64,000 nucleotides of DNA from Grimontia kaedaensis (GCF_023746615.1 NZ_CP082275.1:1488001-1552000), one strand, 5' to 3'. Shown: positions 17,263 through 25,387, counted from the stretch's first letter. Made by a program: numbers and translations. The notes: generated by a model from the letters alone, not told the origin.

Positions 17263-17727
17263 TTACTTTTCTAAGTTAAACTTAAACTCTCGAGTTATAG
17301 TTTTCGGCAGAAACGCGATTGTGTATAAACAAACTGGATTATCCCTGAACTGGATTAATCCTTGTTTAAAGGATCCTGCTTGATCATACAACCGAATTCG
17401 ATAGAAAAGGATCCCAACATCTTTTCCTTCATGCTCTTCGTATATGTATTGCTTCCTCTCAGTCTCTAGGCGAGTAAAATCCTCGAAATCTTCTCTAGGA
17501 ACGTGTTTAAAAATAATGTCCAAATCATTGTCAGTCATTTTGTTCGCTATGTCTTTGCAGTATATTGCTTTGAGAGATTCAGGCTTGTACTGAAAAAGTA
17601 TATCGGTAACTTCTTGAAGCCTAATTTCATTGCTTGATAAAGACTGCCGCATATAAGAAAACACTTCAGTGTTTGCATACGCTAGATCTGTATTTAGAGC
17701 AACAATCAGTAGTAGAAACTTCTTCAT
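17263..17727 (-). CDS. Exported hypothetical protein (cassette gene)
   Basis: 154 residues with a signal peptide (MKKFLLLIVALNTDLAYA). The mature part is about 135 residues, mixed alpha/beta, with Cys at KAIYCKDI and NPVCLYTI and a charged central part (REDFEDFTRLETERKQ). No family recognised. It is followed by an attC-like segment and sits in the run of unrelated minus-strand genes with large intergenic modules that marks the cassette-like zone. Likely periplasmic. Confidence 0.6.
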   Translation of the reverse strand: MKKFLLLIVALNTDLAYANTEVFSYMRQSLSSNEIRLQEVTDILFQYKPESLKAIYCKDIANKMTDNDLDIIFKHVPREDFEDFTRLETERKQYIYEEHEGKDVGILFYRIRLYDQAGSFKQGLIQFRDNPVCLYTIAFLPKTITREFKFNLEK

Positions 17728-17917
17728 GGTTATTCCCTGGATTCTAACTTTTGCATAAGCGGCGTGCGTTTATGCAAGCTTTGATCTAACGGCGCGATGT
17801 TTGATGTATTTGTTACGCTCATGCTGTATGTAAACCAAACATAGTAATAACAAACACCAATATATCTAGATGGCATAAAAACTGTTGCTAAACTCACAAC
17901 ATCTTCTTCGTTTTAGC

Positions 17918-18258
17918 GCATAACAACTTATTAGCAGGCATAAAGCCCGTTTAGTCCGCGTACACTTAAGTCACTTTACCATATAGCTTAGTAGAATCAG
18001 TGGATTAATTTATTGGCTTGTGGTCCAAAAATGAGAAATCTGGCGTCCCGAATTTAAAGCGTTCACATTTTTACTATATACATATCCCTGTATTTTTATA
18101 CATAGGGAGTGCATTAGACAAATTTGGCCATTGTACGTCGATTCAAGTGCTGGATTGTTCGAAATGCTAACTCACTTTGGGGCATAAACGTTTCAGAAAC
18201 GGCGTGTTCAATACCCAAATAAAGCGTCGACTGCGCGACACTTATTCTTGTTTGTTAT
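17918..18258. repeat. Long intergenic module A of the cassette-like zone
   Basis: About 340 bp without a gene. It starts GCATAACAACTTATTAGC and ends TTGTTTGTTATGAG, so its ends are inverted CATAACAA-type cores. It shares several blocks with module B at 22728-23110, including a perfect 26-bp block at 18166-18191. A hairpin (AATAAAGCGTCG / CGCGACACTTATT) closes it at 18217-18246, next to the following gene's stop codon. Confidence 0.55.
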
Positions 18259-18923
18259 GAGTTAATTTCCACCAATTTTTCTCTTTTCCCGATGAGCTCT
18301 GACTTATATTCTTGGTAACCAGCTTTAGCAAATACGCCTTCAGGAAATGGATTTTTTGCAAACTTGTTGTGAATGCAGACCGCAGAAACTTGAGTATGAT
18401 ATTTGCTACCGAGTATTAAGACAGCACACGAAATACTAGTATTTTTCTGAAAACTTAAGGCACGTGATTTACCATGACTATCAATACAGATTGTTCGATC
18501 ATCAATACCTAACCATGAAATATATTCTCCATACATAGCTTGGTGAAGTTCAAATACTGGTGACTCAGAGCGCACAGCAAATTCTCGAACGTCTTCGATC
18601 GCTACAACGCAAAGATCTTTTGCATTCGAATAGCCTTTTAATTGATGATTTGCTTCAGAAAGAGCTTTTTGAAATCTCTTTCCATCTAGGTTAATCGACA
18701 TTGATACTAAGTTACTCTCGTTAAAGCGATTTAATACTTCTTTCTCGTCCGGATTCTCACGTATCTCCTTCACTTCGACTAGGATTCGATTCCCAGTCAG
18801 CGTAGCCTCAAAGTCAGGTGTTTTACAGTGTGGTTCTGGTGACTCTGGTATCTTGCTTAACGATATACCCAAAAGCCCAAATAAAGATAGAGTGTTTTCT
18901 TCAGAAATGTTCATAGTTACCAT
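18255..18923 (-). CDS. Hypothetical protein with PD-(D/E)XK-like motif (cassette gene)
   Basis: The ATG at 18923 is chosen because it follows directly after a GTTATGAG cassette-type core; a longer reading to 19064 would run through that core and a hairpin. The product is 222 residues. Near residue 30 it has TPDFEATLTGNR followed by ILVEVKE, an Asp then Glu-x-Lys on a hydrophobic strand, typical of restriction-endonuclease-fold proteins. The remainder has alternating strands (DLCVVAIED, RTICIDSHG, SCAVLILGSK). A nuclease role, perhaps in defence, is an inference from the motif and cassette setting only. Confidence 0.6.
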   Translation of the reverse strand: MVTMNISEENTLSLFGLLGISLSKIPESPEPHCKTPDFEATLTGNRILVEVKEIRENPDEKEVLNRFNESNLVSMSINLDGKRFQKALSEANHQLKGYSNAKDLCVVAIEDVREFAVRSESPVFELHQAMYGEYISWLGIDDRTICIDSHGKSRALSFQKNTSISCAVLILGSKYHTQVSAVCIHNKFAKNPFPEGVFAKAGYQEYKSELIGKREKLVEINS

Positions 18924-18947
18924 TAACTCATAACAATTTTTTAGGCT

Positions 18948-18989
18948 CCAAAGAGGGGTAATTAAACACCCCCTCTTTGGGATTTTTTT
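18948..18989 (+). terminator. Strong hairpin with T-run near a cassette boundary
   Basis: Perfect 11-bp arms CCAAAGAGGGG / CCCCTCTTTGG with a 10-11 base loop, followed by seven T on the plus strand. No plus-strand gene precedes it, so it may instead be the folded arm of a cassette recombination site. Confidence 0.5.
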
Positions 18990-19190
18990 GTGCATCCGCC
19001 GCACACTTGGACTTAGCATAAACGCATTTTTTGAATAGAGTATCATCATATGCCACGAAATCATGAACTAGAAAATACTACAAAGTGGGGTATTTTCTCC
19101 ACACCTCACGAATGGATTATAAAATCTATGGAAAACTCTCGATGTGGGAATGAGTGGGTTGGCTTTTTCCCAACGCAGAATGGGGCATTT

Positions 19191-19356
19191 TTGAGTTAGC
19201 CATCATGGCCAACTCAAAAGTGGACAGAAGTGAGTTGGCTACTTTACTCACAGGGATACACTTCGGATAACTTCATTTTGGTCAAGTGATCATGTCGTAT
19301 CGAGAAGATGGGCTTGTTCAACACCCAAATAAAGTGTCGGCTACGCGACACTTATT
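19191..19356. repeat. Partial intergenic module C
   Basis: A near-perfect palindrome with arms TTGAGTTAGCCAT / ATGGCCAACTCAA lies at about 19191-19218. The segment ends with the same closing hairpin as module A (AATAAAGTGTCG / CGACACTTATT, 19328-19356) and then TTTGTTA at the next gene's stop. It shares only this closing part with modules A and B. Confidence 0.5.
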
Positions 19357-19364
19357 CTTATTTG

Positions 19365-19949
19365 TTAAATTTCAGATTTCGACCAAAGCTGCTTTAGATT
19401 CTCTACAACACCCTGCTCGTCAGCGATATACGCAATAGTTAAATTAGACAGGTAAGACAAATAGCAAACTTCAGACATAATTGCAGTTGTATCTGATGAT
19501 GACAGCTTCATTGTCATGACCTTCCCATCAAACCTATTGGCAGTTTGGTAACTTAGCCCATGCGTGAAACTACTCAAAACTCCATAGTTTTTACCCAAGT
19601 ACCTTTTCCCAAAAAATGAGTCGTTTTCGAGCGTGTTATCTAGACTTTTTACCATTGACTCTAAGCTTGGCCATGAACCGTCTTTTACTGCATGTCGCTC
19701 AGCTGACTCTAGCGTTTCTACACAATGAAAAACCCACAAACCTCTGATCACAGATTCAATACAAGGGCGCACTAAAGCTAAAGCAGAAGCATATAGTTTT
19801 AGGTTAATTAAATGTGCAATAGACCTAGCATGATCATTTGCTAAATCGAGCAGAGAAATAGCTAAAGCACCTTGCGAGTCTGTTTCAACTCCGGAAATCG
19901 CACCCAACCTAGAAGCTGAATTAATGAAATCAACTTGATTCTGTTCCAT
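19365..19949 (-). CDS. Helical hypothetical protein, DUF6988/DUF5677-like (cassette gene)
   Basis: 194 residues, all-helical, no signal peptide. The segment ASALALVRPCIESVIRGLWVFHC resembles the conserved helix of DUF5677/DUF6988-type proteins (ALxRPxxEaxxRGxW), with a later FTHGLSYQ motif also typical of that group. These small proteins are common in integron cassettes and near defence genes; their biochemical role is unknown. The ATG has no strong ribosome site. It is flanked by module C downstream and a VCR-like attC upstream. Confidence 0.55.
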   Translation of the reverse strand: MEQNQVDFINSASRLGAISGVETDSQGALAISLLDLANDHARSIAHLINLKLYASALALVRPCIESVIRGLWVFHCVETLESAERHAVKDGSWPSLESMVKSLDNTLENDSFFGKRYLGKNYGVLSSFTHGLSYQTANRFDGKVMTMKLSSSDTTAIMSEVCYLSYLSNLTIAYIADEQGVVENLKQLWSKSEI

Positions 19950-19967
19950 GACTACCTTTGAAATTTA

Positions 19968-20089
19968 GCCGCGTTAAGTGGTGAACAACGCCAACCACCA
20001 AGCCTAAACCACTGTACCTTAAACACTAAATTCAACTTAAATAAAGAGCGCAAAGCGTTGTGAGTCCGCCTTAAACGCCTTGTTGAACG
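19968..20089 (-). repeat. VCR-like attC site
   Basis: On the minus strand it begins GTTCAACAAGGCGTTTAAG and ends GTTCACCACTTAACGCGGC, with internal CAACGCTTTGCG. The outer core GTTCAAC fits RYYYAAC. It shares the end block GCCGCGTTAAGT.GTGA.CAACGC with the site at 22029. It directly follows the stop of the lipoprotein gene, as a cassette attC should. Confidence 0.7.
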
Positions 20090-20099
20090 AAGCCGCTAT

Positions 20100-20654
20100 T
20101 TATTTAACGACCACCTTTTGCTTCAAGCTATCCTGAAATGACTTCGCAACGAGTGCTGATACAGGGAAGATTTCCTCACCTTTCTTACCAACAATTTTGA
20201 GGCGTAAGTCAGACTCAGTTAATTCTTGCAATTTTTCGGCTGTCAGTTTGATAGCGAAATATTCATATATATTTCCCGCATTAGCTGTATCTCTATCAAT
20301 GAGCGTTACTGGGTACTTGACCCCCTTTTCATTGTAAACAGAGTCAACAAAATACCAATCCGGTGATTTCAACACGAAGTACAACTGAATAAATTGCGGT
20401 GAATTGGCATTTTCGGACTTGTAAAATGCACGATATTTATACGCTATGCCGTTAGTACCACTTTCAAACCAACTCATATAGTAATCCGAAGTTAACCAGC
20501 CCTCTTTCTCAAACTGATCGAAATCGTAGGTAACATTGACAGCTTCGACACTTTCAGGTGTATTCGATACATCTATACGATCATAGTAAGCATGTTTAAG
20601 TGACTGGCAACCAGCTAGCATAACCACTAAAGCTGATACTATTATTTTGTTCAT
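20100..20654 (-). CDS. Lipoprotein of unknown function (cassette gene)
   Basis: 184 residues with a lipoprotein signal (lipobox LAGC, Cys at 16). The mature part is beta-rich with alternating aromatic strands (YDFDQFEKEGWLTSDYYMSW, FIQLYFVLKSPDWYF) and a basic C-terminus ending KQKVVVK. Ser after the lipidated Cys is preceded by Gln, so outer-membrane sorting is plausible. No family recognised. It lies between an attC and a cassette junction disrupted by the insertion element, so it is one complete cassette. Confidence 0.65.
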   Translation of the reverse strand: MNKIIVSALVVMLAGCQSLKHAYYDRIDVSNTPESVEAVNVTYDFDQFEKEGWLTSDYYMSWFESGTNGIAYKYRAFYKSENANSPQFIQLYFVLKSPDWYFVDSVYNEKGVKYPVTLIDRDTANAGNIYEYFAIKLTAEKLQELTESDLRLKIVGKKGEEIFPVSALVAKSFQDSLKQKVVVK

Positions 20655-20754
20655 TGTTTCTCCGATTTACTACATAGTGCCTAACGAATGACATGGATTC
20701 CCCCTCATGAGGATTTGCCACACTTAGGTGTCGCGTTAAATACCGGAGGTAACC

Positions 20755-21777
20755 ATGTCTTCTCTATTCTTTTGTGGCGTTGACCTCGCCAAACACCACT
20801 TCTCATTGCACGCAGTTGATGACCGGGGAAAGGTCATCCTTCATAAATCCGTGTCACGCGCTAAATTACTGACTACATTAGCAAATATGCCAGCTATGCG
20901 TATAGGCATTGAAGCGTGTAGTGGTGCGCATTATTGGGCCAGAGCGTTCACCCAATTAGGCCATGATACCCGCATCATGGCGGCTAAGTATGTCAGCCCC
21001 TACCGCACAAAAGGCAAGAACGACCTTAATGATGCCATTGCTATCTGTGAAGCTGTTCAACGACCCAATACGCGCTTTGTTCCTGTTAAATCACCTGAGC
21101 GCCAAGCCATTCTTGCTATTCACCGAATGCGTGAGCATTGGGTGCAGGAGCGGACTGCCCTCATTAATCGTATCCGTGCTTTGCTCGCCGAATTTGGCAT
21201 CGTCGTTCCAACCGGACGTGCCGCTGTCCATCGCGAGGTTCCTCTTATTCTCGAAGCCGCTGAAAACGGCTTACCTGATATCGCCCGTGCTGTCCTGGCA
21301 GATTGCTTCGAGCACTTACAGACACTGAATCAACGTGTCGAAGACACCGACCAGTGCTTTGAGATGGTAGCCAAAGCCAGCCCTACTGCGCAGCGTATGC
21401 TCAACGTCCGAGGCGTCGGACCTCAAACCGCCACAGCCATTATTGCTGCCATCGGTAACGGTGAGCAGTTCGACTCCGGCAGAGACTTCGCCGCCTGGCT
21501 AGGACTAGTCCCGAAACAGTATTCAACCGGCGGTAAACCTCGCCTTGGGCGCATCAGTAAACGGGGCGACAAGTATCTACGAACCTTGTTAGTTCACGGC
21601 GCGAGAGCCGTCATAACCAACCTCGGGGAAAAACAGGACAGGCTCAGTGTCTGGGGGAGAAACGTCCTCGAACGACGAGGGATGAACCGAGCCATTGTCG
21701 CACTGGCAGCTAAGAACGCCCGCATTATCTGGGCGTTGTTACACAACCAAACCGAATATCAAAACTACGCCGCCTGA
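20755..21777 (+). CDS. IS110-family transposase (IS1111 group)
   Basis: 340 residues, the usual size. The N-terminal DEDD RuvC-like domain shows Asp in FFCGVDLAKHHF, Glu in RIGIEACSG and paired Asp in KNDLNDAIAI. The C-terminal Tnp_IS110 domain has VRGVGPQTATAI, a helix-hairpin-helix-like stretch, then AAWLGLVPKQYSTGG and GRISKRGDKYLRTLL. The start follows a strong GGAGGT five bases upstream. The frame is intact, so the element may still be mobile. Family members use a bridge RNA to choose donor and target; in the IS1111 group that RNA is expected in the right end. Confidence 0.93.
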   Translation: MSSLFFCGVDLAKHHFSLHAVDDRGKVILHKSVSRAKLLTTLANMPAMRIGIEACSGAHYWARAFTQLGHDTRIMAAKYVSPYRTKGKNDLNDAIAICEAVQRPNTRFVPVKSPERQAILAIHRMREHWVQERTALINRIRALLAEFGIVVPTGRAAVHREVPLILEAAENGLPDIARAVLADCFEHLQTLNQRVEDTDQCFEMVAKASPTAQRMLNVRGVGPQTATAIIAAIGNGEQFDSGRDFAAWLGLVPKQYSTGGKPRLGRISKRGDKYLRTLLVHGARAVITNLGEKQDRLSVWGRNVLERRGMNRAIVALAAKNARIIWALLHNQTEYQNYAA

Positions 21778-22014
21778 GTATGAGGCGGCGCTGGGAAACA
21801 CACCAACCGGGTCATTGCAGACGCAGCTGATGAGGATAGGTTAAGACCATTTGCAGAGAGCCTGTTAATGCGGCGGGCACGTTGATGCCTTCTAACGAAT
21901 TAGGCACTGCAACCGCGTAATGTCATCAGGGCCATGACGTGAGTCAGTGAAAGGCCGAATGTAGAGCGGCAGTCCAAAACCCATCTTCAAAAGTCTAGCG
22001 GATGTTTGACGAAC
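21778..22014 (+). ncRNA. Candidate bridge RNA region in the IS right end
   Basis: A gene-free right end of about 237 bp, rich in short stems. Around 21892-21908 it carries CTAACGAA, identical to the left flank at 20681-20688, and immediately TTAGGCACT, the reverse complement of AGTGCCTAA at 20676-20684. Such paired identity and complementarity to the target is what a bridge-RNA target loop would show. The assignment is an inference from family knowledge; RNA ends are not known. Confidence 0.5.
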
Positions 22015-22028
22015 GGGGGAATCCATGT

Positions 22029-22146
22029 AGCCGCGTTAAGTAGTGAGCAACGCAACCATGAAGCCTAACCGTGCCACCGTAAACACAAAACCCAATGATG
22101 GAATGAAAAATGCCATGCGTTGGGAATCTGTCTTAAACGCTTTGTT
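22029..22146 (-). repeat. VCR-like attC site next to the IS
   Basis: On the minus strand it begins GCATAACAAAGCGTTTAAG and ends GCTCACTACTTAACGCGGC. The outer core GCATAAC fits RYYYAAC. It follows the stop of the gene at 22145 and abuts the right inverted repeat of the insertion element, which therefore split the attC/cassette junction rather than the attC itself. Confidence 0.75.
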
Positions 22147-22693
22147 ATGCTGCTTTCCGAGTTTTTAACTTTTCTCTCAGAGACATGATTCTAGCAACGT
22201 CTTCCTGACACACTTCTTTAATATGTTGTAGCTCCATACTAACGTAGGCTTTGTCTATTTCTCGCTTATCTTTAACTAGCTGGCGTAAAAAAGTTTCATA
22301 TGAGTTTTGTCGATACAACTGTTGGTCATAAACATTATTTACATAAAGCTGAAATCGTGATTCATAATCATTCTCCAGGCTACTATCTAAGACTTTACCT
22401 TCTTTCACGGCATGATAATAAATTCGAGCACTTGCAATCGAGTTTTTGATGACATCACACTCCACTGTAGATGCAACACCATCAAGTTGTAATGGTAGCT
22501 CTCGGTAGGCTTGCTGAAGAAATTTTCTGGACTGTTCAACACTAGCTTCATTAATATCTTTCTTATAGCCCATGATATTTTCCATATGCTCTAGGCAGGT
22601 ATCGATATAGTCAACAACTCGTTGAGTTTTTTCTTTCTGCTTTGCCGTCCGTATTCCTACTATTTGTAGGGCTATATTTACTAATCTTAACAT
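22145..22693 (-). CDS. Helical hypothetical protein (cassette gene)
   Basis: 182 residues, predicted almost entirely helical and charged, with a single short hydrophobic N-terminal stretch (LRLVNIALQIVGI) that could be a weak membrane anchor. Heptad-like spacing (VVDYIDTCLEHMENIM; IDKAYVSMELQHIKEV) suggests coiled coil. No catalytic motif or family recognised. An attC follows directly, and a GTTATGC core lies upstream of its ATG, so it is a complete one-gene cassette. Confidence 0.6.
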   Translation of the reverse strand: MLRLVNIALQIVGIRTAKQKEKTQRVVDYIDTCLEHMENIMGYKKDINEASVEQSRKFLQQAYRELPLQLDGVASTVECDVIKNSIASARIYYHAVKEGKVLDSSLENDYESRFQLYVNNVYDQQLYRQNSYETFLRQLVKDKREIDKAYVSMELQHIKEVCQEDVARIMSLREKLKTRKAA

Positions 22694-22727
22694 TTAACCT
22701 TTATCCGAAACTTTTGATTGCAGCATA

Positions 22728-23113
22728 ACAGCTTATTAGCGGGCAACTTGCCCGTTTAGTACAAACCCGGGACGCCCGATTAGTCCGCTTACACTTGTGC
22801 CAGCTTACCATATAGCCGCGTAAAATTAGTGAGTTGAGTTTTATGGTTGCAACTTGAATGGGAGAAAACGGGCGTCCCGTACTAAAAACCAGCTCATTTT
22901 TACTATATCCATCTCACTGTGTATTTATACAGATGAAATGCATGAGAAAAAATTAAACCTTGTGGGATGATTTGAGCAGTCGGATGGTCGAAGCGCTAAC
23001 TCACTTTGGGGCATAAACGTGTCAGAATAGATTGGCCTGACACGACGATTGAGGTCGATAGACTTGTCCAACACCCAAATAAAATATTAGCTACGCGATA
23101 CTTATTCCTATTT
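22728..23113. repeat. Long intergenic module B of the cassette-like zone
   Basis: About 385 bp without a gene, starting GCATAACAGCTTATTAGC. It shares with module A the opening, the CCGCnTACACTT and TACCATATAGC blocks, TTTTTACTATAT, and a perfect 26-bp block at 22995-23020. It also has perfect 11-bp inverted arms CGGGACGCCCG / CGGGCGTCCCG about 90 bp apart. The closing hairpin at 23078-23106 is weaker than in module A. Confidence 0.55.
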
Positions 23114-23114
23114 A

Positions 23115-23999
23115 TTATTCACCCATCACCTGATTAAACCAAAGAGTGCCATTCTTATCATTTTCGCAGAACTCTTTGAAAACGAGATCAATCGGAAAAA
23201 TAATGTGTCCATTAACCATATTTGGCTTATCACATTTACAAAAATACATCGTGTAGTTGCCTTGTCCATTATATGCATCTAACTTTGATAACTTCCAAGC
23301 TGAATGAGATAAGTCATGGTAAGTTACCTGAGCTGATATTATTCTGTTATTTTCAGAAACTCCCAATATATCTATATCTTTTAGAGTTCTACCAACTGGC
23401 GCTAATGTATGTATTAGCTTAGGTAAGTTGTATTTTTCTGCGGCTCCAGACCGAAGAAACTCCATACACATTACTTCCTGTAGATCTGGAGTTAAACTCC
23501 CTACAGTTTTCTCTACATAACCTTCAAGTTTTGAACGAACTCTTGAGCCGACTTTACGCCAATGACAGATCGTTCCCTGCCGAGGTTGAACTGACTTAAA
23601 TGAGATACTTTCTGCAGCTGACAGTTCTTTGCTTCTGTCCAACTGGATAACCTTAATGACTGCTTCTCGCCCAGAATAAGCTCCCTTTCTCCCCCATAGT
23701 CCTTTGAGTATCTTAACTTTAGAACCAGGCTTAACAAACCCAAGTTTAGCCCCTTCAAATCCACGATATACAGAAAATACATAGCCGCCATTTGAAGCAA
23801 TCTCATGCAACTTTTTCAAGCTAGATTTACCTCGCCCATCATAATCATTTGGGTCAAGACTAGTAGAGTCACCGTCTTCAAAGTTGCCATTTTTGTCCGT
23901 GGGATAATGAATCGCGATGTAATTTCCCGTTCGTAATAACTTTATTGTGGCGTCATCAAGATCTAACGCAGAGCTATGTCGAATAAAATATGTTTTCAT
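23115..23999 (-). CDS. Hypothetical protein with possible nuclease-fold C-terminus (cassette gene)
   Basis: 294 residues, cytosolic. The N-terminal half looks like a small beta domain that may bind nucleotides or protein (NYIAIHYPTDKNG, YVFSVYRGFEGAKLG, GSKVKILKG). From about 165 a helix ends in CMEFLRS, followed by TLKDIDILGVSENNRIISAQVTYH; Asp-x-Asp then a strand with Gln-x-Thr resembles variant PD-(D/E)XK folds in which Gln and Thr replace Glu and Lys. This is a weak match. Together with the 18255 gene it suggests nuclease-type cassettes, perhaps defence-related. The ATG precedes a typical start MKTYFIRHSS with no strong ribosome site. Confidence 0.55.
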   Translation of the reverse strand: MKTYFIRHSSALDLDDATIKLLRTGNYIAIHYPTDKNGNFEDGDSTSLDPNDYDGRGKSSLKKLHEIASNGGYVFSVYRGFEGAKLGFVKPGSKVKILKGLWGRKGAYSGREAVIKVIQLDRSKELSAAESISFKSVQPRQGTICHWRKVGSRVRSKLEGYVEKTVGSLTPDLQEVMCMEFLRSGAAEKYNLPKLIHTLAPVGRTLKDIDILGVSENNRIISAQVTYHDLSHSAWKLSKLDAYNGQGNYTMYFCKCDKPNMVNGHIIFPIDLVFKEFCENDKNGTLWFNQVMGE

Positions 24000-24465
24000 T
24001 TAAAATAACCGAATTTTCCTGGGGCATATTTCGTCAACTGAACCGTATATGTGATAAAAATTTATAACGCTACCGCACTTTACTTCTCGCAACACGCCAT
24101 CACTGTCTAAAACTTTTGATGGGAATGTACCACAAAGTACATAAACCCAGATTTGATTTCGATCGCATGAGGAACTGAATGACTATTGATTAATCATATG
24201 ATAATTAAAGTATTTTTGTGGTGAATGGTTTGAATTGTAGGTGTCTGTTGGGGTTATGTCTGAGGAAGGGGAAGGTTGCTACCAAAGGGGCTGGTGCAAT
24301 TCAGGCGGCGTGGTTGTGGCGAAGCTGACAAAGCATTTGGGGGATAGCTTGTATCTTGCCTATGAATGGATATTGGAGTAAGTATGTCTGACGCTTTTGG
24401 GAGGCGTCTTTCTGCTTTGGGCGAGTAAAGTTAGCGGGACACCAAAAGACGACAATGGAGAAAAA
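24000..24465. other. Gene-poor stretch between opposite-strand genes
   Basis: About 465 bp between the divergent genes at 23999 (minus) and 24466 (plus). I see no credible gene. The direct repeat TTAGCGGGACA at 24431-24441 recurs at 24777-24787, bracketing the next gene. Promoters for both neighbours must lie here. Confidence 0.4.
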
Positions 24466-24768
24466 ATGGTAGCTGATAAAGAAGTAAGGCTCTGCGTTCC
24501 TATTGGTCATGTAATTGTTAACAAACGCATAGTCAGAAACAAAGAAAAGGTAGGATATTTTTATAGAGAAACCCCAGACAACGACAAGGATAGCGGCTGG
24601 CGCTTTTTCACTGGCACAGAAACTCAAGAGTATGCTGATAATGCCGACAATTTCATGCTTTATAAAGCATCAAAATTGGTCGAGATTCATCCTGAGATAG
24701 AAGAGTATTTGTTGGAAAACTCACCGGTAGAGTTTGAATGGGATGGTTCAAAGTACGTGAAAATTTAG
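24466..24768 (+). CDS. DUF2185/Imm33-like immunity-type protein
   Basis: The ATG at 24466 is preferred over an in-frame one at 24397 because GGAGAAAAA precedes it; it gives 100 residues. The core VGYFYRETPDNDKDSGWRFF then TGTETQEYADNADNF is the hallmark of DUF2185 (Imm33-type) proteins, which protect against polymorphic toxins or occur as orphan immunity genes. It is one of only a few plus-strand genes in this zone. Direct repeats TTAGCGGGACA at 24431 and 24777 flank it, suggesting arrival as a unit. No toxin gene is adjacent, so it is probably an orphan. Confidence 0.75.
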   Translation: MVADKEVRLCVPIGHVIVNKRIVRNKEKVGYFYRETPDNDKDSGWRFFTGTETQEYADNADNFMLYKASKLVEIHPEIEEYLLENSPVEFEWDGSKYVKI

Positions 24769-24812
24769 TGGAATAATTAGCGGGACATATCTGGACGCTC
24801 ATTACCTAAAAG

Positions 24813-24875
24813 CCTTCTCGGCGCATCCTGTGGATGCTATGGGTTCTCGACCGGAGAAGGACTCATATGTGTTAT
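24813..24875. repeat. Structured cassette-boundary-like site (copy 2)
   Basis: A nested hairpin: outer arms CCTTCTCGG / CCGGAGAAGG (24813-24821 and 24851-24860) and inner GCATCC / GGATGC. It is followed by the CTCATATGTGTTAT motif shared with 17099-17112. Position directly after the stop of the minus-strand gene at 24872 fits an attC-like site of a second sequence class. Confidence 0.45.
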
Positions 24876-25168
24876 ATCAGCTTAGGTTCAAAAACTGATT
24901 GGTACTTAAGGTGATATGAATTTCTCATAGCACTCCCGACACAGCCACGTATTACCACCGCACCAAAAGCCAACTCCTGACTCTTCGTTATTAGAAGCAG
25001 AAATGCTGCCCTCTCACTATCTTTTGTGAGCACTTCAAAATCGCGTTTCTCCAATTCTACTGTAGCGGCGTAATCCATATGCCCGCTAGAAACGTAGAGT
25101 TTTAAGTTATATTTACCAGAGTCATCAATAGCAACCATGTAAAGTTCATCGAATTTAAGTTCTCTCAT
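24872..25168 (-). CDS. Small hypothetical protein (cassette gene)
   Basis: 98 residues, beta-rich at the start (LYMVAIDDSGKYNLKLYVSSG) and helical in the middle (DSERAAFLLLITKSQELAFG). No signal peptide. Two Cys-free halves and a single Cys late (RGCVGSAM). Size and shape resemble small immunity or regulatory proteins, but I do not recognise the family. A structured attC-like site follows its stop, which supports cassette origin. Confidence 0.55.
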   Translation of the reverse strand: MRELKFDELYMVAIDDSGKYNLKLYVSSGHMDYAATVELEKRDFEVLTKDSERAAFLLLITKSQELAFGAVVIRGCVGSAMRNSYHLKYQSVFEPKLI

Positions 25169-25387
25169 GAATCCTTCTCTGATATTTAGTCAGCGACATG
25201 GAAGACAACAACGTACTAGTGGGGGTAAAGCCCGTTTAGTCCAAAACTGAAAGGCCCGGTTACTACGCTCACGATTGTATTGTCGAGTTTGTCTGAGAGT
25301 TAATATGTTCAGCGATTAGATTTAACAGCGCAAACTTTCAATATCATTTTGGGTAGACTGCACGCACTTTCCTTTTAAGAGACAGCC

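Larger units (their letters stand above)
20691..22028 (+). mobile_element. IS110-family (IS1111-group) element in an attC junction
   Basis: Subterminal inverted repeats ACATGGATTCCCCC lie at 20691-20704 and, inverted, at 22015-22028. Between them is one transposase gene with a short left end (about 64 bp) and a long right end (about 250 bp), the layout of the IS1111 group. The flanks are the two halves of a cassette junction: GTTAGGCACT (minus strand) on the left and the attC end TTAACGCGGC on the right. This matches the IS1111-attC subgroup, which targets integron attC sites. True ends probably extend a few bases past the inverted repeats. Confidence 0.85.

Noticed and set aside
25190..25260. 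Third full copy of the long intergenic module
   Set aside because: Only the AAAGCCCGTTTAGTCC block is shared; the remainder does not match modules A and B.
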